NCBI GenBank assembly: GCA_963728145.1
Contig: CAVSJA010000007.1
Location: 124,001 to 188,000, forward strand
From: CAVSJA01 sp963728145
GTDB taxonomy: Bacteria; Bacteroidota; Bacteroidia; Chitinophagales; Chitinophagaceae
DNA: 64,000 nt
Direction: 5' to 3'
In this document: piece after piece, positions 18,742 to 26,308 of the stretch
Position numbering within the stretch: position 1 is the first letter of the stretch
How the letters are laid out: each line of letters begins with the position of its first letter
The notes under the pieces: model-generated
Told to the model about the DNA's origin: nothing
The model's database searches: none
Seen by the model: only the letters and a program-made list of their open reading frames with translations
Position numbers and translations under genes: made by a program

Positions 18742-19092
18742 ATGGGAGCTGGTTCACTGATTGTATTGATCATCGCTGCGGTTGCATTTTCCGGCATTGC
18801 CATGCTGGTTTCGAAACTGGTATTGAAGGCATCTAAAAACAAGCAGAAATTCGAACCGTATGAGTGTGGTGTACCAACCAGAGGCAAGACCTGGATCCAA
18901 TTCAATGTCGGCTATTATCTTTTCGCATTGATCTTCCTCATTTTTGATGTAGAGCTAATCTTCTTATATCCCTGGGCCGTAGTCGCAAAGACTGCAGGCT
19001 GGCTGGCATTTGTTGAAGTGATAGTGTTTTTATTCATTCTGTTTTTGGGATTTCTGTATGCACATAAGAAAGGGGCGTTGAAGTGGAGTTGA
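18742..19092 (+). CDS. nuoA: NADH-quinone oxidoreductase subunit A
   Basis: 116 residues with three membrane helices. The conserved stretch KFEPYECGVPTRGKTW and FNVGYYLFALIFLIFDVELI identify NuoA, a small membrane subunit next to the quinone site of complex I. It is the first gene of the operon. The upstream spacer contains TTGACATAC but no clear promoter pair. After the stop at 19092 a word array runs to the nuoB start. Confidence 0.96.
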   Translation: MGAGSLIVLIIAAVAFSGIAMLVSKLVLKASKNKQKFEPYECGVPTRGKTWIQFNVGYYLFALIFLIFDVELIFLYPWAVVAKTAGWLAFVEVIVFLFILFLGFLYAHKKGALKWS

Positions 19093-19095
19093 GGA

Positions 19096-19172
19096 GCAAT
19101 GGGCAATTGGCAATGGGCAATAGGCAAGAGGCAAAAAGTAATAATCAATAATTAATAATCAATAATCAATAA
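19096..19172. repeat. Word array filling the nuoA-nuoB spacer
   Basis: Two word families in series: ggcaatt/ggcaata/ggcaaga (19099-19134), then aataatc/aattaat (19139-19172). The array ends exactly at the TTG used as nuoB start; in-frame TAA at 19170-19172 is inside the array. The second family is the same as the terminal arms of the element at 11136-11853. Confidence 0.8.
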
Positions 19173-19724
19173 TTGAACGACGCCAACAATAAGGCTCAAG
19201 AATTTCCCGGCCAGGTGCATCAAACACCTGGTGGAGGAATATTAACTGGCACTCTTGATGACGTGATCAATTGGGCCAGGAGTAATTCGCTCTGGCCATT
19301 GGTATTTGGTACGAGTTGTTGTGCGATTGAGATGATGTCGACCGCTGCAGCCAAATATGATTGGTCGAGATTTGGATTTGAAGTGGCAAGAGCAACACCA
19401 AGACAGGCAGACGTAATAATTATTGCAGGTACGATCGTAAATAAAATGGCTCCGGTCTTAAAACGTCTATACGATCAAATGGCAGATCCCAAATATGTAA
19501 TTGCAATGGGAGCCTGCGCGACTAGCGGAGGTCCATTTTTTTATAACACTTATTCAGTTGTTAAAGGCGCGGATCACGTAATTCCGGTTGATGTATATGT
19601 CGCGGGATGTCCGCCGAGACCTGAAGCATTATTACATGCATTAATTACGTTGCAACAGAAGATTAAGAATGGTGGGAGAAGAGAAAGGATTGATATTGAT
19701 GGTACATTAAAAAAAGATTCCTGA
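19173..19724 (+). CDS. nuoB: NADH-quinone oxidoreductase subunit B
   Basis: 183 residues. The N2 [4Fe-4S] cluster ligands are present: tandem C49-C50 (FGTSCCAIEMM), the cysteine of MGACATSGG and that of VAGCPPRPEALL. It passes electrons to quinone at the NuoB/NuoD interface. The only possible early start is TTG 19173, because an in-frame TAA lies immediately before; GTG 19218 (VHQTPGG) is an alternative. No Shine-Dalgarno sequence can be present in the preceding repeat array. Conserved sequence begins around residue 28. Confidence 0.95.
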   Translation: MNDANNKAQEFPGQVHQTPGGGILTGTLDDVINWARSNSLWPLVFGTSCCAIEMMSTAAAKYDWSRFGFEVARATPRQADVIIIAGTIVNKMAPVLKRLYDQMADPKYVIAMGACATSGGPFFYNTYSVVKGADHVIPVDVYVAGCPPRPEALLHALITLQQKIKNGGRRERIDIDGTLKKDS

Positions 19725-19732
19725 TTTCAAAT

Positions 19733-19848
19733 TTTTAATTATTTATTATTAATTATTGATTATTGGTTATTGAAGTCATCACGATTTAGAAAATAATAAT
19801 TAATAATCAATAATCAGTAATCAGTAATCAGTAATCAACAATCAAACC
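19733..19848. repeat. AATAATC/GATTATT inverted word array, nuoB-nuoC spacer
   Basis: Left part reads taattattgattattgg-type words, right part aataatcaataatcag-type words, separated by about 20 bases (tgaagtcatcacgatttag). The arms are largely complementary and fill the spacer from just after the nuoB stop to three bases before the nuoC ATG. Confidence 0.8.
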
Positions 19849-19851
19849 TGA

Positions 19852-20307
19852 ATGATTAACGAAGATCTTAAAACCTCGCTTACTACGCTCCACCCGACAC
19901 TGGCATTTGAAGAGGGTGGAGAATGGATCAATGCATTTGTTGAGCCATCAGAATGGTTTTCGTTCGCGACAAAACTCCGTAACCAGGAGGAATTCTTTTT
20001 CGATTATTTGTTTTGCCTCACCTGTGTGGATTGGAAAACACACCTGACAATGGTATATCATTTAAGTTCAACCAGGCATCGGCATAACATAGTTATAAAA
20101 TCAAAGTTGGATCGGAATAATCCGGAGATTGCTTCGGCACAACCGATCTGGAAAACTGCAGAATTTCACGAAAGAGAAGTGTTCGAATTATTCGGTGTAA
20201 TATTTTTAAATCACCCGGATCTGCGCAAGCTGATTCTTCCGGATGATTGGGTAGGATTTCCATTGAGGAAGGATTATGAAGATCCGGTGAACATGATAAA
20301 GCTTTAG
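19852..20307 (+). CDS. nuoC: NADH-quinone oxidoreductase subunit C
   Basis: 151 residues. The 30-kDa subunit signature is clear: EFHEREVFELFGVIFLNHPD followed by LPDDWVGFPLRKDYEDP. It is a peripheral-arm subunit beside NuoB and NuoD. It is separate from nuoD here, unlike the fused enterobacterial NuoCD. The stop codon TAG (20305-20307) is itself part of the gaacag array that follows. Confidence 0.95.
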   Translation: MINEDLKTSLTTLHPTLAFEEGGEWINAFVEPSEWFSFATKLRNQEEFFFDYLFCLTCVDWKTHLTMVYHLSSTRHRHNIVIKSKLDRNNPEIASAQPIWKTAEFHEREVFELFGVIFLNHPDLRKLILPDDWVGFPLRKDYEDPVNMIKL

Positions 20308-20363
20308 AACAGAGGAACGGAAGAACAGAAGAACAGATGAACAGAAGAACAGAAGAACAGTAG
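20308..20363. repeat. GAACAGAA word array, nuoC-nuoD spacer
   Basis: About eight degenerate words of gaacaga/gaacagat/gaacagtag run from the nuoC stop codon to four bases before the nuoD ATG, leaving no other sequence. The same words form the two arms of the hairpin between nuoM and nuoN. Confidence 0.85.
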
Positions 20364-20366
20364 AAT

Positions 20367-21482
20367 ATGATTCAGGAACTAGGCACAACAGAACAAGGAG
20401 ACCTTGTAATAAATATAGGACCACAGCATCCTTCGACGCATGGCGTGCTTCACCTTGTTATTACACTGAATGGAGAAACGATCAAAAAAGTAGAGCCGCA
20501 TCTTGGATATATTCATCGTTCTATAGAAAAAATGTGTGAGAGTCTTTCTTTCCGGCAATTCATTTATGGTACCAGCCGGATGGATTATCTCTCTTCTCAT
20601 ATCAATAATCACGGTTGCGCGCTTTGTGTTGAAAAAGGATTGCAGATAGAAGTTCCGCCAAGGGCACAGGTGATCAGGGTTTTGATGGATGAATTGACCA
20701 GGATTGCTTCGCACACGCTGTGGTGGGGAGCGATGGCAATGGATGTTGGAGCATTAACTCCTTTCTTTCATGCATTCCGGGAAAGAGAAATGATCAATGA
20801 TATCATGGAAGAAACCTGCGGAGCAAGACTAACCATGAATTATATGGTTCCCGGTGGAGTGATGTTCGATCTTCATCCCAATTTTCAACAAAGAGTAAAA
20901 GAGTTTATAACAAATTTCAAAGGAAAAATAGATGAATATGATGAATTGGTGACTGACAATATAATTTTTAAAAACCGCACTAAAGGAGTTGGATATATTT
21001 CAAAGGAAGATGCGATCTCATTTGGTTGTACAGGGCCAACTGCAAGAGGAAGTGGTGTAAAATGTGATATCCGAAAACTATATCCTTACGAAATCTATAA
21101 CAAGCTTCAATTTGAAGAGATCATTGAAACGGGAGGCGATTGTTTTTCGAGATATCTGGTTCGAATGAAGGAAATGCGGCAATCACTTTCAATCGTTGAA
21201 CAATTGATCGATAATATTCCTGAAGGTGATTTCCAGGCAAAAACAAAAGCAGTATTGAAATTACCAAAGGGAGAATTTTATTCAAGAGTGGAAACAGCAA
21301 GAGGGGAATTTGGTGTGTACATCGTTAGTGAAGGAGGAACAACACCTTACCGAATCAAATTCCGTTCACCGGGATTTTCCAACCTTAGTGCATTGGATCA
21401 TATGGCCAGGGGACAAAAGATCGGAGACATGATTGCGATGATGGGATCGTTGGATTTGGTGATACCGGATATTGATAGGTGA
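20367..21482 (+). CDS. nuoD: NADH-quinone oxidoreductase subunit D
   Basis: 371 residues, complete. GPQHPSTHGVLHLVITLNGE, the HRSIEKMCESLSFRQ stretch, and the C-terminal GDMIAMMGSLDLVIPDIDR mark the 49-kDa subunit that forms the quinone cavity with NuoB. No frame break. Its stop codon TGA (21480-21482) opens the tgaatggtgaatgg array. In most operons nuoE, nuoF and nuoG would follow; here nuoH follows after about 260 bases. Confidence 0.96.
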   Translation: MIQELGTTEQGDLVINIGPQHPSTHGVLHLVITLNGETIKKVEPHLGYIHRSIEKMCESLSFRQFIYGTSRMDYLSSHINNHGCALCVEKGLQIEVPPRAQVIRVLMDELTRIASHTLWWGAMAMDVGALTPFFHAFREREMINDIMEETCGARLTMNYMVPGGVMFDLHPNFQQRVKEFITNFKGKIDEYDELVTDNIIFKNRTKGVGYISKEDAISFGCTGPTARGSGVKCDIRKLYPYEIYNKLQFEEIIETGGDCFSRYLVRMKEMRQSLSIVEQLIDNIPEGDFQAKTKAVLKLPKGEFYSRVETARGEFGVYIVSEGGTTPYRIKFRSPGFSNLSALDHMARGQKIGDMIAMMGSLDLVIPDIDR

Positions 21483-21700
21483 ATGGTGAATGGTGAACGG
21501 CGAATGGCGAGGCAATAGGCAATAGGCAAGAGGCAAGAGGCAAGTAGGCAAGAGGCAAGAGGCAATAGGCAAGAGGCAAGAGGCAAGAGATGATTTCGCG
21601 AAGCAAGATAGAATGTTTTCCTCACCCCGAAGGGGTGAAATCTTGGTAGCACCAAAATATATAAAAGGAAACAAGCCCTGTAGGGGCGAAATCTGAAATA
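21481..21700. repeat. Composite repeat block between nuoD and nuoH
   Basis: Three parts: GAATGGT words (21481-21512), GGCAATA/GGCAAGA words (about 21513-21590), then two small palindromes with a shared tail, CACCCCGAAGGGGTG-AAATCT (21623-21643) and GCCCTGTAGGGGC-GAAATCT (21675-21694). The last pair looks like a dispersed palindromic repeat. No part of nuoE, nuoF or nuoG is recognisable here. Confidence 0.8.
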
Positions 21701-21745
21701 TGTGGAGCTTACATGACATATCGCAATCTATTGATGATTGGTTGA

Positions 21746-22777
21746 ATGCGAACTTTCAATCCAACCTTTGCATTGGTATTGGAGGCATTGATCGTTGCGA
21801 TCCTTGTCATTGGACTCTTTTCCATACTGGGCTTGGTACTGATCTTAATGGAAAGAAAAGTTTCAGCATGGATGCAAATCCGTCTTGGACCAAACCGGGT
21901 AGGACCGAAGGGAATGTTCCAAACCGTGGCGGATACGCTAAAACTAATGGTAAAGGAAGGAATGACGCCGGATGGAGCAGATAAATTTTTATTCAACCTG
22001 GCTCCATTTATTGTAATGATCGCATCTATGTTATTAATGGCGCCAATTGCATTTGCAAAGGATTTTCAAATCTGGGATATTAATATCGGTGTATTATATA
22101 TTTCTGCAATTTCATCTATTTCTGTGATCGGTATCTTAATGGCGGGATGGGCAAGCAATAATAAATATTCCTTGCTGGGCGCTATGCGCAGCGGTGCGCA
22201 GATCGTGAGTTATGAATTATCTGCAGGACTATCAATTATTTCAATTGTAGTATTAACAGGAAGTTTGCAGATCTCCGAAATCATCGCATCACAGGCAAAT
22301 GGTTGGTGGATATTCAAAGGCCATATTCCTGCTTTGATCGCATTTGTGATTTTTATCATTGCTGTAACAGCCGAAACCAACCGGGCACCATTCGATCTTG
22401 CAGAAGCAGAATCGGAACTTACTGCGGGATTTCATACCGAGTATTCAGGAATGAAATTTGCCTTGTTCTTCCTGGCAGAATATGTGAACATATTTATTGT
22501 TTGTGCAATCGGGGCAACTTTATTTCTTGGAGGATGGATGCCATTGCATATTGGGAATTGGGAAGGATTCAACAGAATAATGGATTATATTCCTTCCAGT
22601 ATATGGTTCTTTGGAAAAACATTCTTCCTTATATTTGTGATCATGTGGTTTCGCTGGACATTTCCAAGATTGCGGATCGATCAGTTGCTAAATCTGGAAT
22701 GGAAATATTTATTGCCGATAAGCATGTTGAATTTATTATTGATCACGTTGATGGCGATTATGGGATGGCATTTTTAG
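21746..22777 (+). CDS. nuoH: NADH-quinone oxidoreductase subunit H
   Basis: 343 residues, about eight membrane helices. ERKVSAWMQIRLGPNRVGPK, the acidic loop ETNRAPFDLAEAESELTAGF and the C-terminal WFRWTFPRLRIDQLLNLEWK identify NuoH, which links the quinone cavity to the proton channels. Start ATG 21746 (MRTFNPTFAL) is 46 bases after the repeat block. The gene is intact. Confidence 0.96.
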   Translation: MRTFNPTFALVLEALIVAILVIGLFSILGLVLILMERKVSAWMQIRLGPNRVGPKGMFQTVADTLKLMVKEGMTPDGADKFLFNLAPFIVMIASMLLMAPIAFAKDFQIWDINIGVLYISAISSISVIGILMAGWASNNKYSLLGAMRSGAQIVSYELSAGLSIISIVVLTGSLQISEIIASQANGWWIFKGHIPALIAFVIFIIAVTAETNRAPFDLAEAESELTAGFHTEYSGMKFALFFLAEYVNIFIVCAIGATLFLGGWMPLHIGNWEGFNRIMDYIPSSIWFFGKTFFLIFVIMWFRWTFPRLRIDQLLNLEWKYLLPISMLNLLLITLMAIMGWHF

Positions 22778-22782
22778 TTGAA

Positions 22783-22866
22783 AAGATGGTTAGATGGCTA
22801 GATTGTTAGATGGTTGGGTTGATAAATAGTAAATCCAACAATCAAACAATAAAACAATAAAACAAT
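22783..22866. repeat. Hairpin-forming word array (GATTGTT/AACAATC), copy 2
   Basis: Fills the nuoH-nuoI spacer up to the ATG. It shares a core of about 45 bases (ttgttagatggttgggtt...ataaatagtaaa...ccaacaatcaaacaat) with the array at 16442-16528, differing at two or three positions, with more aacaataa words added on the right. Confidence 0.8.
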
Positions 22867-22867
22867 C

Positions 22868-23344
22868 ATGTTCTTAAAACAATATATAACAGAAGTTTTC
22901 GGTGCGGTTGGCTCATTGCTGAAAGGCATGAGGCGGACGGGATATTATTTCACACATCATAAGGAGATCATCACGCAGCAATATCCTGATAACCGGGATA
23001 CGCTGAATCTTCCAAAACGATTCAGAGGTGAAGTGGTGATGCCGCATGATGAAAAGAATGAACATCGCTGTACGGGTTGTACGGCCTGTGAGCTTGCTTG
23101 TCCAAATGGAACAATTAAAGTAGTTACCAAATTCGATATTACCCCAGACGGAAAAAAGAAAAAAGCAATTGACAAATTTGTCTATCACCTGGAGCTTTGC
23201 ACCATGTGCAATCTTTGTATAGAAGCTTGTCCCTCCGATGCCATAAAAATGGCGCAGACTTTTGAACATAGTGTATATGATCGCAGCCAGTTGACGAAAG
23301 TGCTGAATAAGCCGGGGTCAAAAATTATGGATGGTGTCGAATAA
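22868..23344 (+). CDS. nuoI: NADH-quinone oxidoreductase subunit I
   Basis: 158 residues with two complete [4Fe-4S] binding motifs: C68-C71-C74-C78 (CTGCTACELACP) and C111-C114-C117-C121 (CTMCNLCIEACP). These are clusters N6a and N6b feeding NuoB. The stop is directly followed by the nuoJ ATG, one of the few junctions of this operon with no inserted repeat. Confidence 0.96.
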   Translation: MFLKQYITEVFGAVGSLLKGMRRTGYYFTHHKEIITQQYPDNRDTLNLPKRFRGEVVMPHDEKNEHRCTGCTACELACPNGTIKVVTKFDITPDGKKKKAIDKFVYHLELCTMCNLCIEACPSDAIKMAQTFEHSVYDRSQLTKVLNKPGSKIMDGVE

Positions 23345-23875
23345 ATGAACGCATCAACGATCATATTTTACCTGCTGGCTGCACTGACACTGTTGAGTGC
23401 GATCGGAGCTGTAAGCTCAAGACAGATCTTCCGTTCAGCAATCTTTTTGTTGTTTTCACTGATTGGCATTGCGGGAATTTATTTCTGGCTTCAATATGAA
23501 TTTATTGCGGCAGTGCAGATAGTTGTATATGTCGGTGGCATCGTAGTGCTGATCATCTTCTCTATTTTCCTTACACAACAGGCGGGCGAGTCACTACCAA
23601 AGCAAAAGGCAGGACGACTGATTTTCTCTGCCCTTGCTGCCTTTTGTGGTCTTGCTTTGACATTGGTACAAATCATAAACTATAGTTTCAAAAAGACGAC
23701 AGGAGCTACAGCCGACACGTCGGTTGCCAATATCGGAAGACAGTTGCTCGATATTGAGAAAAGTGGATTAGCGCTGCCATTTGAGGTAATCAGTATTTTA
23801 TTGTTGGCGGCAATGATTGGGTGTATCGTGATTGCGATTAAGGCACCCCCGGACCCCCTAAAGGGGGAGCAATGA
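23345..23875 (+). CDS. nuoJ: NADH-quinone oxidoreductase subunit J, repeat-encoded C-terminus
   Basis: 176 residues with about five membrane helices (YEFIAAVQIVVYVGGIVVLI is the conserved NuoJ segment). The last residues, APPDPLKGEQ, are encoded by the left arm of an inverted CCCCCTAAAGGGGG repeat that continues past the stop. The native stop was probably lost or moved when the repeat arrived. Core subunit otherwise normal. Confidence 0.94.
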   Translation: MNASTIIFYLLAALTLLSAIGAVSSRQIFRSAIFLLFSLIGIAGIYFWLQYEFIAAVQIVVYVGGIVVLIIFSIFLTQQAGESLPKQKAGRLIFSALAAFCGLALTLVQIINYSFKKTTGATADTSVANIGRQLLDIEKSGLALPFEVISILLLAAMIGCIVIAIKAPPDPLKGEQ

Positions 23876-23970
23876 ACTATTCGTTTGTATTGATTCTATT
23901 CGGAACGAGATGATTTTATTTAAATAACAACCTGCATGTCCTGGCTCCCCCTTTTAGGGGGCCGGGGGGT
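23844..23970. repeat. Inverted CCCCCTAAAGGGGG repeat overlapping the nuoJ end
   Basis: Left copy at 23844-23870 (ACCCCCGGACCCCCTAAAGG...) and right copy at 23943-23970 in opposite orientation (GGCTCCCCCTTTTAGGGGGC...). Each copy is itself palindromic (CCCCCTAAAGGGGG). They bracket about 72 unremarkable bases and occupy the nuoJ-nuoK spacer to three bases before nuoK. Confidence 0.85.
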
Positions 23971-23973
23971 ATT

Positions 23974-24285
23974 ATGACACCAGGACTATATCATATTTTA
24001 ATTCTAAGCACCGCACTATTCTTCATTGGCGTATACGGGTTCTTCACCCGAAAAAACCTGATCACGATGTTGATGAGCATAGAATTAATTCTTAATAGTG
24101 TCAATCTCAATTTTATAGCATTCAATAAATATCTCTGGCCAAACAGGTTGGACGGTGTATTCTTTACTCTATTTATTATCGCAATTGCTGCTGCAGAAGC
24201 GGCTGTCGCTATTGCAATAATCATAAATCTTTATCGCAGTCATAAGTCGATTGATGTCGATTCGGCTGAAGAAATGAAATATTGA
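23974..24285 (+). CDS. nuoK: NADH-quinone oxidoreductase subunit K
   Basis: 103 residues, three membrane helices. MLMSIELILNSVNLNFIAF with its buried glutamate and AAAEAAVAIAIIINLYR are the conserved proton-path segments of NuoK. It begins directly after the palindromic repeat and ends three bases before nuoL. Confidence 0.95.
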   Translation: MTPGLYHILILSTALFFIGVYGFFTRKNLITMLMSIELILNSVNLNFIAFNKYLWPNRLDGVFFTLFIIAIAAAEAAVAIAIIINLYRSHKSIDVDSAEEMKY

Positions 24286-24288
24286 TCA

Positions 24289-26217
24289 ATGGGGGAAATT
24301 CTGACCATAGCGCTAATTGCCTTACTGCCTCTTGTAGGCTTTGTCCTGCTCGGTTTGTTTGGCAAATGGATTGGAAAATATTCAGGATTGGTTGGCACCG
24401 TGCTATTGCTGGGATCAACAGTACTCGCATTTACACCGCTTATGATTATTTCTTTGTTACGGGAAAGGTTGATGACCTGTATCAAACTATTGTTCTTCCA
24501 AGATTTACCTGGCTTGAATTTTCCCCGGAGCTATCAATTGATATGGGCATCATCCTGGATCCCTTATCGGTGATGATGATGGTAGTGGTGACATTGGTTT
24601 CCCTGATGGTTCACATTTATAGTCTTGGTTACTTAAAAGGAGAGAAACGCTTCGCAACTTATTTTTCTTTTCTATCGCTGTTTACTTTTTCGATGCTTGG
24701 CCTGGTGCTTTCTTCCAATATTTTCCAGATCTATATTTTCTGGGAGTTGGTAGGAGTATCTTCTTTTTTGCTGATTGGATTTTATTATGATCATCCTTCT
24801 GCGGTTGCTGCTTCCAAAAAAGCATTTATTGTTACCCGTTTTGCAGACCTTGGATTTCTTATCGGCATCCTGATCCTTTCTTTCTATGCGGGAACACTCG
24901 ATTTTGATACGCTGATCCAGAGATTGACTGATACGGAGAGCAATGAATTAAAAACTGCGGTTAGTTCTTCCTTCATTGGAATCTCTGCACTCACCTGGGG
25001 ATTGACGCTTGTATTTATTGGTGGCGCGGGAAAAAGCGCAATGTTTCCCTTGCATATCTGGTTGCCTGATGCAATGGAAGGCCCCACACCTGTATCTGCA
25101 TTGATCCATGCTGCAACGATGGTTGTTGCCGGAGTATATCTTGTAGCACGTTTATTTCCTGTGTATGCATTAGTAGGGCAAACCAGCCAGGATTTAATTG
25201 CATGGGTCGGCGCATCTTCAGCGCTTATTGCCGCAATCATTGCCTGTACACAAACAGATATTAAACGAGTATTGGCTTATTCTACCATGTCGCAGATCGG
25301 ATATATGATGTTTGCACTAGGGGTTTCGGGTTATTATGGAGAAGACGGTTTAGGTTATACAGCTTCACTGTTTCATTTATTCACACATGCATTTTTCAAG
25401 GCACTGTTATTCCTGGAGCAGGTTGATCATACATTATGTCCATAGCAATGAATTAAGAGATATGGGTGGATTAAGAAAGTATATGCCGATTACGCATCTT
25501 ACTTTCCTAATTGCCTGCCTGGCCATTGCCGGTATTCCTCCATTTTCCGGATTCTTTAGTAAGGAAGAAATTCTCCTGGCGGCTTATGAATCGAACAAAG
25601 CGATATTTTATATTGCATTGATCACTTCTGGTCTAACTGCATTTTATATGTTCCGTCTTTACTTTAGCATATTTTGGAAAAAAAGTTTTCACTCCAAACA
25701 AGAACATCACAAGGAAGGTGGCATTACTTTGCTGTTTCCGCTTGTTTTTCTTGCCCTAATGACTTTGATCGCAGGCTTTGTTCCATTTTCAAATTATGTT
25801 ACAGCAGAACAAAAGTCTTTGGATACAGCTTTGCATCTTCAGTTTTCCATAGCTCCGGTTGCAATTGCATTAGCAGGCATTTTAATCGCGTATTTACTCT
25901 ACCAAAAAGAAAATAACAGGTCGGCTTCCATAACGAAATCGATGGGCAATTTATACAGGCTGGCATATAAGAAGTTTTATATTGACGAGATCTATATTTT
26001 TATCACAAAGAAGATCATCTTTAATTTGATCGCCACGCCGGCAGCCTGGTTTGACAAGAACGTAGTAGATGGAGCTGTGAACGAAGGGGGAGAAACCACG
26101 CAATGGATATCCGAGAGCATACGCAAGCTACAATCAGGAAAGTTGCAGCATTACGCGATCTGGTTCCTGGTGTCAACGCTAGGGCTTGTATTGTTATTTA
26201 TTTACATAGTGAAGTGA
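24289..26217 (+). CDS. nuoL: NADH-quinone oxidoreductase subunit L, with three single-base frameshifts
   Basis: About 643 residues once repaired; antiporter-like proton-pumping subunit. Start MGEILTIALIALLPLVGF at 24289. The frame breaks near 24432-24437 (LAFT then AYDYFFVTGKV in the next frame) and again in 25410-25430, where LLFL then HYVHSNELRDMGG requires two missing bases (expected GAGS-type loop). Between and after the breaks all family motifs are intact: FWELVGVSSFLLIGFYY, GKSAMFPLHIWLPDAMEGPT, HAATMVVAGVYL, IACTQTDIKRVLAYSTMSQI, HLFTHAFFKALLFL, and the C-terminal lateral-helix region. Preserved sequence on both sides argues for sequencing indels or very recent damage. Confidence 0.92.
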
Positions 26218-26241
26218 ATGAATTCCCATGTCAACCTGTCA

Positions 26242-26259
26242 TTCCCGCGAAAGCGGGAA
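26242..26259. repeat. Short hairpin TTCCCGC-GAAA-GCGGGAA
   Basis: Perfect 7-bp stem with GAAA tetraloop in the nuoL-nuoM spacer. The sequence cattcccgcgaaagcgggaa is a frequent dispersed palindrome in many bacteria. No T-run follows, so it is not an ordinary terminator. Confidence 0.7.
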
Positions 26260-26308
26260 CAACCTTGTCAACCAGACCCATGAAAACGAACAAAATTAAA
26301 ATTAACAA

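Noticed and set aside
24282..24432. Alternative NuoL N-terminus in another frame
   Set aside because: The frame reading from 24282 gives a Cys/Arg-rich sequence; the frame from 24289 gives the hydrophobic NuoL start, so the former is only the consequence of a frame break.
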